Assembly (NCBI GenBank): GCA_028293745.1
Contig: JAQGOF010000138.1
Span: 26,942 to 90,941, forward strand
DNA from: Gammaproteobacteria bacterium
Lineage (GTDB): Bacteria; Pseudomonadota; Gammaproteobacteria; Steroidobacterales; Steroidobacteraceae
Direction of reading: 5' to 3'
Length of the DNA: 64,000 nucleotides
A model generated the notes under the pieces. It saw only the letters and a program-made list of their open reading frames with translations, was not told the DNA's origin and ran no database searches. The stretch's first letter is position 1. Each line of letters starts with the position of its first letter. Below are positions 16,315 to 24,646 of this stretch, one piece after another. The position numbers were made by a program, and so were the translations under genes.

Positions 16315-17506
16315 AGTTAGCGTCTTTGAAGTTGGAGCTGCGTTGGTTACGGGTAACGTACGGGCGCAGGGTCAGCCATTTGCGCGCGTAGTACTTCACG
16401 TAGAACTCCACCAGGTGTGAACGATCCGAGCGGTTCGCGAAGTTCGCAATTGCGAGCTGCCCTTGGATGGATTGATCGCTCAGCCGATAGTGCAGCCGGA
16501 ACGAGAATTTGACATCCGGATCCCAGGTGATGCCCGCATCACCTCCCGTGCCTATCTCGGAATTCGCGCCGGCCACGTAGCTGTCCACTTCGCGGAACAG
16601 GCTGAGGTCTACGGCCGTCTTGACGGACAGGCGCCTGCGAAACCCGAGCGTCCCGGTCAGAGCCGACGTGTCTCCGACGACGCCGCCGAGCCCGGCGCTG
16701 CCAGCCGGAGCCTCCGCGGGGTTGAGGAGCGCATTGCTCCTTCGTGTGTAGCCAAGCTGCCCCTCGAACGAAGACAGGCCCGTTACAGCGTAGTCCGCAG
16801 TCAACTCTGCAGTGGTCTGGTGGTACTTGGTGGCTGCAACGATCTGGTGATAGGCGCCATCGGTATATTCTACCCGCAGCCCGGCCGTCAGCTTGTTGAT
16901 GCCGAGATAATTCAGGGAGGCAGCCGCGGCCTTTTCCCGCAACCCGAACTGGGGGTACAGCGGTAGCGGCGAATCCAGCTCATGCCATTTGGGTTGCAGA
17001 TCGATGCGCCAGCTGGGCGTCGCGTGCAGTCGGAGCGTGGCGGTTGCCGTCCGGTCGTGCTGCACCTCGAGCTGGTCCGACAACGTATCGGCCAGTGACT
17101 GCATCTGGCGCTGGTCCTCGTACTCGAGCGAGCCGTCCACGAGCGCACTCAAGTGCCAGTCGAACTTACCGTCCAGCTTGTGCTCGTAGTGACTCAGCTC
17201 GCCAAAGCTGTTGTATTGGAATCGCTGGCCCTGGGCATCGAGCGTCAGGCGGTTGCGATCCCACGCAAACCAGGTCTCCACCCCCAGCAGATAGCGCTCG
17301 ATGGTGTCGCCCAGCCGGGTATTACCAGTCGCCGGGAACGGCGGCTCGCCCCCGGGCCGCGCGAAGACGTTCGAATTGTGCTCGAAACCTACTGTGGCGT
17401 AGGGAGTAAAGTCCGTCAGCGCCCATGCACGGGGTGCCAGGAGAAGCATTCCTGCACAGAGCGATGCCGTTGCGACGAAACGCCGCCGAATCACCTGATC
17501 ATTCAC
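16268..17506 (-). CDS. Outer-membrane beta-barrel protein of the exopolysaccharide locus
   Basis: The 412-residue protein has a signal peptide (RRRFVATASLCAGMLLLAPRAWA). The mature part consists of alternating beta strands with frequent aromatic ends, as in the putative beta-barrel porin 2 (BBP2_2) group. FTPYATVGFEHNSNVF at the start of the mature part is typical of such proteins found beside EPS export genes. The last residue is Gln rather than the usual Phe, so the C-terminal strand is unusual. It may assist polymer secretion or act as a porin. It overlaps the convergent GMC gene by 47 bases, so the two mRNAs share antisense 3' ends. Confidence 0.8.
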   Translation of the reverse strand: MNDQVIRRRFVATASLCAGMLLLAPRAWALTDFTPYATVGFEHNSNVFARPGGEPPFPATGNTRLGDTIERYLLGVETWFAWDRNRLTLDAQGQRFQYNSFGELSHYEHKLDGKFDWHLSALVDGSLEYEDQRQMQSLADTLSDQLEVQHDRTATATLRLHATPSWRIDLQPKWHELDSPLPLYPQFGLREKAAAASLNYLGINKLTAGLRVEYTDGAYHQIVAATKYHQTTAELTADYAVTGLSSFEGQLGYTRRSNALLNPAEAPAGSAGLGGVVGDTSALTGTLGFRRRLSVKTAVDLSLFREVDSYVAGANSEIGTGGDAGITWDPDVKFSFRLHYRLSDQSIQGQLAIANFANRSDRSHLVEFYVKYYARKWLTLRPYVTRNQRSSNFKDANFTATLVGVDLTARLQ

Positions 17507-17692
17507 TTGAACATTGTCCGGTTTGTTGTTGTAGGTGCAGGTTGCACGGCTCTCGTCGTTGCCAAAATGGTACGCGAGTGGGCCTACCCCCTCCCACGCC
17601 CGCGATCACACTCCTGAACTGTAACCGAGCCAGGATTTTTTCACATAATCACAAGTCGCAAATCCGCACCTCCGACACCTCGGGGCGCAGTG

Positions 17693-17726
17693 ATTGCATG
17701 ATTTGCACAGCCGTGGTTCATGCAAT
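17693..17726. promoter_or_regulatory. 9-bp inverted repeat, candidate activator site
   Basis: ATTGCATGA (17693-17701) and TCATGCAAT (17718-17726) are perfect inverse copies 16 bases apart. The spacer and right arm also carry CCGTGG...CCACGG. The dyad centre lies about 160 bases before the start expected from the sigma-54 promoter at 17842, the usual distance for an enhancer-binding activator site. Confidence 0.5.
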
Positions 17727-17782
17727 TCTCCACGGTCTGCAAGGTTCCCGTAATGCACTTAGACCAAAGTCGGGCATAAGCT

Positions 17783-17819
17783 GCTGATCAGCCAAAGCCT
17801 CCGCCCTGCACCGCGGTGC
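17783..17819. promoter_or_regulatory. Two short perfect palindromes
   Basis: GCTGATCAGC (17783-17792) and GCACCGCGGTGC (17808-17819) are perfect palindromes lying between the upstream dyad and the sigma-54 promoter candidate. They could be further operator sites. No protein can be assigned. Confidence 0.35.
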
Positions 17820-17841
17820 GTGACCCGGCAAATGTGTGACG

Positions 17842-17857
17842 CGGCACGCGAATTGCA
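17842..17857 (+). promoter_or_regulatory. Sigma-54 (RpoN) promoter candidate
   Basis: CGGCACG-CGAA-TTGCA matches the TGGCACG-N4-TTGCA consensus except at the first base. The invariant GG and GC are separated by exactly 10 bases. Transcription would start near 17868, giving a leader of about 200 bases before the glycosylphosphotransferase gene at 18070. Confidence 0.6.
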
Positions 17858-17993
17858 TACTCGGAAGCACAGGAAGGCTGGGGTACGGTGTTAAGATCAA
17901 CAGTGCTCTGTCGCGTACTCCAACAATGAACCGATGCGACAATGGAACCAACTACGATCTCGTGCCTATTCCCATTGGCCCGCCGGCGCGTGG

Positions 17994-18009
17994 GTTGACA
18001 ACTGTCAAC
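17994..18009. promoter_or_regulatory. 7-2-7 dyad upstream of the second glycosylphosphotransferase
   Basis: GTTGACA-AC-TGTCAAC lies about 60 bases before the GTG start, inside the presumed leader of the sigma-54 transcript. It could be a repressor operator or a small RNA hairpin. A -35-like TTGACA is embedded in it, but no good -10 box follows at the right distance. Confidence 0.4.
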
Positions 18010-18069
18010 GACGCGCTCCTGCCATAGCGTAATTTAACCTCACACTCGTTTCTGCAGGGAGAAAAACAA

Positions 18070-19503
18070 GTGGCTGCGGTCGTTGGATCAGTCGGCGGTT
18101 CGGTCCCAGGTTCGGGCACACAGAAGCGCGTAGGTTTTGGCAGCGTAGAGCCCGCGCTTCTCGCCGCCTTGAAGCAACTCGAGCCGCTCGTCGCGGTATT
18201 CACCATGACTTTGTCAGCGCTTTGCTTTGGCGTACCTTTCACACCGGCGATCGGCGCGGTCGCGGTCCTGACATTCGTCATCTCAGGACGTGTCTTTGGA
18301 CGCGCACACCGCGACGATGAGCTGAACGGGAAGGCACGCACGACGATCCTCGGTCGGATCATTCTCGAGTGGCTGGCCGTCATATCCATCCTGTTGCTGG
18401 CTGGTTTCGCATTCAAGGTCACCGCGCAGTTCTCCCGGCTCATGATGCTGACGTGGTTTGCCGCGACCCCCATGGCACTGTATGGCGCACATGCCGCCCG
18501 CCTGCGGGCCCGCTGGCTGGTCTCGAACAGTGATCTGGCACCGAGCTACCTGATCATCGGCGCCAATAGTGTCGGCTTCGAGCTGTACCGCCGCCTGCCG
18601 CCGAAGGGATTTCTGGGCTTCTTTGATTTTCGCAGCGCCGACCGATTGCCTGATACCATTGATCCGGGATACCTGCTGGGACACTGCAAGGATGTGGCGG
18701 AGTTCGCAAGGACACACGGCGTGACTGCTATCTACATAGCGCTGCCGCTCAGCAACGTACCGCGTATCGGTGAGATGGTACGCGAGCTTCGCGACACCAC
18801 CGCCTCCATCTACTTCGTACCTGATGTGTTTGCTTTCGACCTCGTTCAGGGACGGCTGGTCGAAATCAACGGCATGCCCGCCATCTCGGTGTGCGACACG
18901 CCGTTTCACGGCATGGATGCAGTCATGAAACGGGCGACCGACCTCGTGCTCGCAAGCCTCGCCATGCTGCTGCTGGCGCCCCTGCTGGTTCTGATCGCCG
19001 CCGCAGTCAAGTTGACGTCCGCCGGGCCCATACTATTTCGCCAGCGCCGCTACGGTCTCAATGGCGAAGAGATCATGATCTACAAGTTCCGCAGCATGAC
19101 CGTGTGCGAGGATGGCGACGTCGTCAACCAGGCGACCCGGCAGGATCTGCGGGTGACATCCCTCGGCAGGATCCTGCGCTCGACATCACTGGATGAGCTG
19201 CCACAACTGTTGAACGTGCTCGAAGGGAAGATGAGCGTGGTCGGCCCGCGGCCCCACGCCGTTGCACATAACGAGCTGTATCGCAAGCTCATCAACGGCT
19301 ACATGATCAGGCACAAGGTGCGCCCCGGGATCACGGGACTCGCGCAGGTCAACGGCCTGCGCGGCGAAACGGAAACGGTGGAGAAGATGCGCGAACGCGT
19401 GCGCTTCGACCTGGATTATCTCAGTCACTGGTCACCGTGGCTGGACGTGAAGATCATTATCAAGACGCTCTGGGTGATTGCGCGCGACCAGAACGCCTAT
19501 TGA
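18070..19503 (+). CDS. Polyprenyl glycosylphosphotransferase, repeat-unit initiating enzyme (copy 2)
   Basis: The 477-residue protein is a close paralogue of the enzyme at 5.3 kb and aligns end to end without notable gaps, with the C-terminal 100 residues nearly identical. It shows the same plan: N-terminal membrane helices, a Rossmann-like middle (YLIIGANSVGFEL), and a catalytic domain with KFRSM, DELPQLLNVL, VGPRPHA and RPGITGLAQVNG. The start is GTG after a purine-rich GGGAGAAAAACA leader. A sigma-54 promoter candidate lies about 200 bases upstream. It would also prime undecaprenyl phosphate with a sugar. Whether the copies differ in sugar or in regulation is not visible, though differences concentrate in the membrane and linker parts. 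Confidence 0.93.
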   Translation: MAAVVGSVGGSVPGSGTQKRVGFGSVEPALLAALKQLEPLVAVFTMTLSALCFGVPFTPAIGAVAVLTFVISGRVFGRAHRDDELNGKARTTILGRIILEWLAVISILLLAGFAFKVTAQFSRLMMLTWFAATPMALYGAHAARLRARWLVSNSDLAPSYLIIGANSVGFELYRRLPPKGFLGFFDFRSADRLPDTIDPGYLLGHCKDVAEFARTHGVTAIYIALPLSNVPRIGEMVRELRDTTASIYFVPDVFAFDLVQGRLVEINGMPAISVCDTPFHGMDAVMKRATDLVLASLAMLLLAPLLVLIAAAVKLTSAGPILFRQRRYGLNGEEIMIYKFRSMTVCEDGDVVNQATRQDLRVTSLGRILRSTSLDELPQLLNVLEGKMSVVGPRPHAVAHNELYRKLINGYMIRHKVRPGITGLAQVNGLRGETETVEKMRERVRFDLDYLSHWSPWLDVKIIIKTLWVIARDQNAY

Positions 19504-19638
19504 CGATAAGCGTGCCATTGTCAAGCGGGATTCGGTGCCAAGTGGCTGAATCTGCGGGATGAAATTGTGAGACAGGTCCGGTTGTTATGTCAGAGTGTGA
19601 GCCCGGTGCCGACGCCGGTCACAGCTCATACAAACTCG

Positions 19639-19680
19639 TGTAGAATATTGGCGACAGGCAAGGGATAATAATTACACATG
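19639..19680 (+). promoter_or_regulatory. TAGAAT -10-like box and start of the WecG-type gene
   Basis: A TAGAAT hexamer stands 17 bases downstream of GTCACA in the 174-bp gap before the WecG-type transferase. This is a modest sigma-70-like promoter. Translation could begin at ATG 19678 or at ATG 19771, which would drop a polar 31-residue leader not usual in the family. Confidence 0.35.
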
Positions 19681-20643
19681 GCGTGCAGGTCTCAACAGCG
19701 CGTCGCCCCGGAAGCGAACACTCAGGCAGTGAGTTGGAATGGGGGGCCGGAGTCAATACAAGGGTCTGTCATGGCCGAGAATGTGTCTGGGAGTCAAAGT
19801 ACCTACTCGCTCGCGCCCGCCTTGCGCCTTCCGAAAGTGAAGAGCGCCGCACCCAGCGCGTACGCTCAATCACTCGGTCTCACCGATACCGTCATCCTGC
19901 GCGAAGTGGTACACGTCATCGATGACTTCGGCCTGCCTGAATTCACAGCCGTCGCGTCCGGCTTCGGCTCCGAGCGCTACGGTTATGTGGTGACTCCCAA
20001 CGTTGATCACCTCATTCGCTACTACGAAGATCCAACCTTCCGCGCGCAATACCGCGCCGCCGATTTCATCCTGATGGACAGCCGGTTCGCGGCCCGCCTG
20101 GTACGGCTCCTCAAGGGCGTGCGCCTGCCGATCTGCACGGGCTCCGATCTCACCGCGCGACTGCTCGCGAACGTCGTGCAGCCTGCCGACCGCATCGTGA
20201 TGATCGGCGGGACCGACGAGCAGGCGCAGCTGATCACCGCGAAGTACGGCCTGACGAACCTGCGGCATCACAATCCGCCCATGGGCTTCATCAAGGAGCC
20301 CAGCGCGGTGGAGGAATGCCTGAGCTTCATCGAAAACGCGAGCCCGTTCCGATTCTGCTTCCTGGCCGTCGGATCTCCGCAGCAGGAAGCCATCGCGCAG
20401 GCCTTGCGTGCGCGCGCAACCGCGCGGGGCCTGGCACTGTGCATTGGTGCGTCCCTGAATTTCATCACGGGCCACGAAAAGCGCGCGCCGCTGTGGATGC
20501 AGAAGATGGCTCTCGAGTGGCTGTTCAGGCTGCTGCAGAATCCAAAACGCCTCGCCCGCCGCTATCTCGTCAGGGGTCCGCGCATTTTTGCGCACCTGCG
20601 CCGCTCCAGAGTCGTCCTGCGCAAGGCCCCGATCGCCAGCTGA
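19678..20643 (+). CDS. WecG/TagA/CpsF family glycosyltransferase
   Basis: The protein has 321 residues (290 if started at 19771). The conserved core is present: VTPNVDHLIRYYEDPTFR for the N-terminal motif, GSDLT, RIVMIGGTDEQ, and FLAVGSPQQEAIA for the G-x-P-x-Q-E motif. The family adds N-acetylmannosaminuronic acid, mannosamine or glucose to undecaprenyl-linked sugars (GT26). The usual Asp-Gly-x-Gly segment reads MDSRFA here, a visible departure near the proposed catalytic Asp. The basic C-terminal tail (KRLARRYLVRGPR) could bind the membrane. It follows the second initiating transferase and likely adds the second sugar. Confidence 0.88.
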   Translation: MACRSQQRVAPEANTQAVSWNGGPESIQGSVMAENVSGSQSTYSLAPALRLPKVKSAAPSAYAQSLGLTDTVILREVVHVIDDFGLPEFTAVASGFGSERYGYVVTPNVDHLIRYYEDPTFRAQYRAADFILMDSRFAARLVRLLKGVRLPICTGSDLTARLLANVVQPADRIVMIGGTDEQAQLITAKYGLTNLRHHNPPMGFIKEPSAVEECLSFIENASPFRFCFLAVGSPQQEAIAQALRARATARGLALCIGASLNFITGHEKRAPLWMQKMALEWLFRLLQNPKRLARRYLVRGPRIFAHLRRSRVVLRKAPIAS

Positions 20644-20698
20644 ATATCCCTCCTGGCGGCCTCCTCCCAATACAATAGGCGGATGAAGGGAGGGGCCC

Positions 20699-21784
20699 AT
20701 GCCTGAGATCTCTATAGTCGTGCCTACGTTTTCCGAGGCGGAAAACATCGCTGAGTTGCATGCCCGGCTGAGCGCCGTGCTCGGTTCCGAGAGCTGGGAG
20801 CTGATCTTCGTCGACGATGACTCGCCGGATGGCACGGCCAATCTCGCGCGCGAGCTCTCCAACAAGGACCAGCGGGTTCGTTGCATCCAGAGAATTGGAC
20901 GCCGCGGACTGTCGACCGCCGTCGTGGAGGGAGCCCTCAGCTCGTCGGCGCCCTACGTTGCCGTGATGGATGCCGATCTGCAGCATGATGAGTCAATTCT
21001 GCCGGCCATGCTTCACGAGCTGCGCTCGCGAAACCTGGATATCGTGGTGGGCAGCCGGTATGTCGCGGGCGGCGGCACCGGCAATTGGGATGAGAGCCGC
21101 AAGACCATCAGCCGGATTGCGGGCCGCATGGCCAAGGGATTGGTCCCCGAGGACCTGCATGATCCCATGAGCGGCTTTTTTGCCGTGCGCTCCGAAGCGC
21201 TGCGGGATGCGGCACGCCGGCTATCGGGCTACGGCTACAAGATCCTGCTGGACCTGTTCGTCTCGGCGGGGCGGCCGTTGCGGTTCGCGGAAGTCCCCTA
21301 CACTTTCAAGCCCCGCGTACACGGGCAGAGCAAGCTCGACTCACTCGTCGCGTGGGAATACCTGATGTTGCTGGTAGACAAGCGGATCGGCCACATCATC
21401 GCGCCGCGCCTGCTGTTCTTCCTGCTGGTGGGGGGCTCTGGCGTGGCGCTCCACTATCTCACCCTGAGCACGCTGTTCCTCGGGTTCCACGTGTCGTTCA
21501 CGATTGCCCAACTCGCCGGCACCGTGCTCGCCATGACATCCAACTTCTTTCTGAACAACCTGTTCACCTACCGTGACCAGCGCCTGCGCGGCATGAGGCT
21601 CGTGCGTGGACTGCTCAGTTTCTATGCGGTCTGCGGCATGGGCGCGCTGGCGAACATCGGCATCGCAGCTTATGCGTTCTCGGCGAATATCGAGTGGGCG
21701 CTGTCGGCGGCGGCCGGCATAGTCGTGGGGACGTTGTGGAATTATCTCGCCACGGCGCGCTTCACCTGGGGATCGCGTAAATAG
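20699..21784 (+). CDS. GT2 dolichol-phosphate-mannose synthase-like transferase fused to GtrA domain
   Basis: Of the 361 residues, about 1-225 form a GT2 domain (ISIVVPTFSEAENI, IFVDDDSPDGT, VMDADLQHDE) like polyprenyl-phosphate mannose/glucose synthases. Residues 235-355 hold four hydrophobic helices of the GtrA family (FFLLVGGSGVALHYL, MTSNFFLNNLFTYRD). The synthase would make undecaprenyl-phosphate-hexose and the GtrA part would help translocate it, supplying side-chain sugars in the periplasm. The ribosome site GGAGGGG lies 5-6 bases before the ATG. The downstream YdcF-like gene starts 3 bases after the stop. Confidence 0.9.
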   Translation: MPEISIVVPTFSEAENIAELHARLSAVLGSESWELIFVDDDSPDGTANLARELSNKDQRVRCIQRIGRRGLSTAVVEGALSSSAPYVAVMDADLQHDESILPAMLHELRSRNLDIVVGSRYVAGGGTGNWDESRKTISRIAGRMAKGLVPEDLHDPMSGFFAVRSEALRDAARRLSGYGYKILLDLFVSAGRPLRFAEVPYTFKPRVHGQSKLDSLVAWEYLMLLVDKRIGHIIAPRLLFFLLVGGSGVALHYLTLSTLFLGFHVSFTIAQLAGTVLAMTSNFFLNNLFTYRDQRLRGMRLVRGLLSFYAVCGMGALANIGIAAYAFSANIEWALSAAAGIVVGTLWNYLATARFTWGSRK

Positions 21785-21787
21785 GCG

Positions 21788-22450
21788 ATGCCGCTGTTTC
21801 GCGATCTACGACCCGCGGCTCGCTGGCGTCTCGCCCTGCTGAGCATTTTGACGCTCGGGGTCGTGATTGCCGCGGGCGCTCCTACCCTGCGGCACTCACT
21901 GTTGCGATCCGCGGGGTGGGCGCTCGTCGCCGAGGACCCGCCCGCCAAAGCTGACATCATCGTGATCTCCACGGATGCGCTGGGTGCCGGCATCCTGGAG
22001 GCCGCTGATCTCGTGCACGCCGGGTTCGCCAGGCGGATTGCCATATTCGATCGGCCGGCCACGCGCATCTCGCGCGAGTTCGCCCGCCGCGGCGTGCAGT
22101 CCCTCGATCTGAAGAACGTCTCCATCCAGCTTCTGCACGGGCTGGGCATCACGGACATTGCCGTGATCCCGCCGGTGGTCGGCACGGTGGACGAAGGCAA
22201 GGTGCTGCAGCAGTGGTGCGCTGCAAACTCCATCCATTCGATTCTATTTGTCAGTGTCGCCGATCACTCGCGACGCACCCGCCGTGTGTTGGATCGGGCC
22301 CTGATCCCGGGGGGGATCCGCGTCATGGTGCGCTATGCGCGCTATTCCGAATTCGATCCTGACTCCTGGTGGCAGACGCGGGGCGGCCAACGCACCCAGG
22401 CGGTCGAGTCGCAGAAGCTGCTGATGGATATCCTGCGCCACCCGTTGTAG
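21788..22450 (+). CDS. YdcF/ElyC-like (DUF218) membrane-anchored protein
   Basis: The 220-residue protein has a single N-terminal membrane helix (ALLSILTLGVVIAAGA). ADIIVIST, the middle segment SILFVSVADHSRRT and the WWQTRGGQRTQAVE ending fit the DUF218 family (SanA/ElyC/YdcF). Those proteins act in envelope polysaccharide or lipid-carrier metabolism and their chemistry is poorly known. The usual GGG after the first strand is replaced, so the match is partial. It lies 3 bases after the GT2-GtrA gene and before a clear terminator, so it is the last gene of that transcription unit. Confidence 0.6.
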   Translation: MPLFRDLRPAARWRLALLSILTLGVVIAAGAPTLRHSLLRSAGWALVAEDPPAKADIIVISTDALGAGILEAADLVHAGFARRIAIFDRPATRISREFARRGVQSLDLKNVSIQLLHGLGITDIAVIPPVVGTVDEGKVLQQWCAANSIHSILFVSVADHSRRTRRVLDRALIPGGIRVMVRYARYSEFDPDSWWQTRGGQRTQAVESQKLLMDILRHPL

Positions 22451-22658
22451 ACAATCGTCTTAGGCAACAATGGGGCAACAATCGGATACAAATCATAAGA
22501 AGACTCAACCGGGTCAACTTTTCACGGTCGTGCGCGTCCAATCGAAGCGCAAGACCCGTTGTCTTGAATTTTGTCCCGGTGTGGTGATTGCGCCCGAGTT
22601 ATTCACCCTCCCTGAGGCTCGGGCGCTGCCGCCTTTTCTCTTCAAGAGCACCGTTGGA

Positions 22659-22684
22659 AGCCGCCCGCAAGGGCGGTTTTTTCT
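22659..22684 (+). terminator. Rho-independent terminator
   Basis: GCCGCCC-GCAA-GGGCGGT is followed at once by a run of T (TTTTTTCT). It ends the plus-strand unit containing the YdcF-like gene and sits at the convergent junction with the rfb operon. Confidence 0.9.
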
Positions 22685-23730
22685 CACAAGCTGCGCCACC
22701 ACGACTCGTTGTCCACGTACCACGCGAAGGTGTCACGCAGCCCCTCGAGCAAGGTTACGCGCTGCGAGAACCCCAGCTCCTGCTCGATCCTGGCGCAGTC
22801 GATGGCGTAGCGGCGGTCATGGCCGGGCCGGTCCGTGACGAAGCGGATCAGGTCGGCGGCCGCATGCTGCGGACACTGCGGATAGCGGCCGCCCAGCTCC
22901 TCCCGGGACTCGAACACGCGTTCGGCAATCTCGCATAATGAGCGGACCAGCTGCAGGTTCTCCACTTCGGCGCGGCCCCCGATGTTGTAGACCTCGCCCA
23001 CCTTGCCGTCCTGCAGGATGAGCTCGATGGCGCGGCAGTGGTCGCTCACGTGCAGCCAGTCGCGCACGTTGCGCCCGTCTCCGTAAATGGGTAGCGGGCG
23101 GCCATGCAGTATGTTGACGATGATCAGCGGGATCAGCTTCTCGGGAAAATGGTACGGCCCGTAGTTGTTGGAGCAGTTGCTGGTGGTGACTTGCAGCCCA
23201 TAGGTGTGGTGATAGGCGCGGACCAGGTGGTCCGAGGCGGCCTTGCTCGCCGAGTAGGGTGAGTTGGGCGCGTAGGGAGTGGTTTCGCGAAACGGCGGGT
23301 CCTGCGGGCCGAGTGATCCATACACCTCGTCTGTCGAGACGTGGTGAAATCGATGATGATCGACCACGCGCTCATCGAGCCAGACCTTGCGGGCCGACTC
23401 GAGAAGCGTGTGAGTACCGACCACGTTCGTTTCGATGAACGCGGCTGGTCCGCTGATCGAGCGGTCGACATGCGTCTCGGCGGCGAAGTGCACGATGGTG
23501 TCGATTCGTTCCTCGCGCAAGAGACTCGTCACCAGGGTCCCATCGCAGATGTTGCCGTGTACGAATCGAAACCCGGGTTGGCTCTCGAGGGGCGCGAGGC
23601 TCATCCGGTTGCCTGCATAGGTGAGCGCATCGAGAACGAGCAGGCGGTCGCCCGTGTGCCCGCGAAGCCAGTGATGCACGAAGTTGCATCCGATGAACCC
23701 GGCGCCACCGGTTACGAGCAGCCTACGCAT
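22684..23730 (-). CDS. rfbB: dTDP-glucose 4,6-dehydratase
   Basis: The 348-residue short-chain dehydrogenase-type enzyme catalyses the second step of dTDP-L-rhamnose synthesis. It begins RRLLVTGGAGFIGCNFVHHWL (NAD-binding GxxGxxG) and has HFAAETHVDRSI, STDEVYG, and YSASKAASDHLV with the catalytic Tyr and Lys. It then has TNCSNNYGP-type and KLIPLII motifs. It is the last gene of the rfbA-C-D-B operon and overlaps the start of its product gene with the rfbD stop by 8 bases. Length matches the family. Confidence 0.97.
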   Translation of the reverse strand: MRRLLVTGGAGFIGCNFVHHWLRGHTGDRLLVLDALTYAGNRMSLAPLESQPGFRFVHGNICDGTLVTSLLREERIDTIVHFAAETHVDRSISGPAAFIETNVVGTHTLLESARKVWLDERVVDHHRFHHVSTDEVYGSLGPQDPPFRETTPYAPNSPYSASKAASDHLVRAYHHTYGLQVTTSNCSNNYGPYHFPEKLIPLIIVNILHGRPLPIYGDGRNVRDWLHVSDHCRAIELILQDGKVGEVYNIGGRAEVENLQLVRSLCEIAERVFESREELGGRYPQCPQHAAADLIRFVTDRPGHDRRYAIDCARIEQELGFSQRVTLLEGLRDTFAWYVDNESWWRSL

Positions 23731-24592
23731 TCGCCATCTCTGCGAGGACCGTGCGAAGGTTGTTACGCCAGTGGTGCGCGGACACGCTCAATTTCGCCAG
23801 CAACAATCTCTTGTCCAGAACGCTGTAACTGGGCCGCTTCGCGGGAGTTGGGTAGTCCTCCGTCGCGATTGCGTCCACGCGCACCCCGGCGGGAAGAAGT
23901 CCGATCACGGCCGCTTCTTCCGCTATGGCAACTGCGAAGTCATACCAGCTTGCAACGCCTGCATCGGTCCAATGGTAGGTGCCGCTCACGTCCGGGCGGG
24001 CAGCAAGCGCCCAGATCACCTCTGCCAGAGAATGGGCCGCTGTCGGCGTGCCGACCTGGTCCGCAACTACGCGCACGGCGCCCTTCGCTGCCATCACACG
24101 CAGCATGGTGCGGACGAAGTTGTTTCCTTCCGCCGCATAGACCCAGGCGGTTCGCAAAATCACGGAGTTGTCCGGGATTGCCTGCCGGATCGCCTCCTCG
24201 CCTGCCTGCTTCGTTCTGCCGTAAGCGCTCTGAGGATTGGTGGCAGCATCCGTTGCGTAGGGCTTCGAAGCCAGTCCGTCAAACACGAAGTCTGTTGACA
24301 GATGCAGCAGGCGAGCGCCGGTCACGCGCGCGGCCAAGGCCAGATTGTGGGGCCCGGTGGTGTTGGCACGTTCTGCAACGTGCGGCTCACTTTCGGCCTT
24401 GTCCACGGCGGTGTAGGCGCCTGCGTTGATGATCAGGCCGGGGCGCTGAGACTGCATCGAGCTCATGACGGCTTGTGCGTCACCAATGTCCAGCTCCGCG
24501 CGCGACAGCCCGACAGCGCTCACCTGTGCAGGAACGCTTTTCAGCAGGGCACGTCCTACTTGCCCACTTGCTCCGGTAATCACGACCTTCAT
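23723..24592 (-). CDS. rfbD: dTDP-4-dehydrorhamnose reductase
   Basis: The 289-residue NADPH-dependent reductase catalyses the last step of dTDP-L-rhamnose synthesis. The N-terminus VVITGASGQVGRAL is the nucleotide-binding loop, followed by NAGAYTAVDKAE, STDFVFDG and YGRTKQAGEE (catalytic Tyr and Lys). RTAWVYA comes next. These are all strong rfbD hallmarks. It overlaps rfbB and lies 54 bases after rfbC. Confidence 0.96.
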   Translation of the reverse strand: MKVVITGASGQVGRALLKSVPAQVSAVGLSRAELDIGDAQAVMSSMQSQRPGLIINAGAYTAVDKAESEPHVAERANTTGPHNLALAARVTGARLLHLSTDFVFDGLASKPYATDAATNPQSAYGRTKQAGEEAIRQAIPDNSVILRTAWVYAAEGNNFVRTMLRVMAAKGAVRVVADQVGTPTAAHSLAEVIWALAARPDVSGTYHWTDAGVASWYDFAVAIAEEAAVIGLLPAGVRVDAIATEDYPTPAKRPSYSVLDKRLLLAKLSVSAHHWRNNLRTVLAEMANA

Positions 24593-24646
24593 GGCAGTGC
24601 TCCGTTATGGCCCTTGATCCACGGACCGTCCATCATGGCCGTTGCA

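Larger units (their letters stand above)
17507..18069. other. 563-bp divergent regulatory region, no protein gene
   Basis: No credible coding frame is present. The region separates the outward-reading barrel gene (minus) and the second initiating transferase (plus). It contains a sigma-54-type promoter, several perfect dyads and three copies of ATTGCAT or its complement, each listed separately. Confidence 0.7.
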
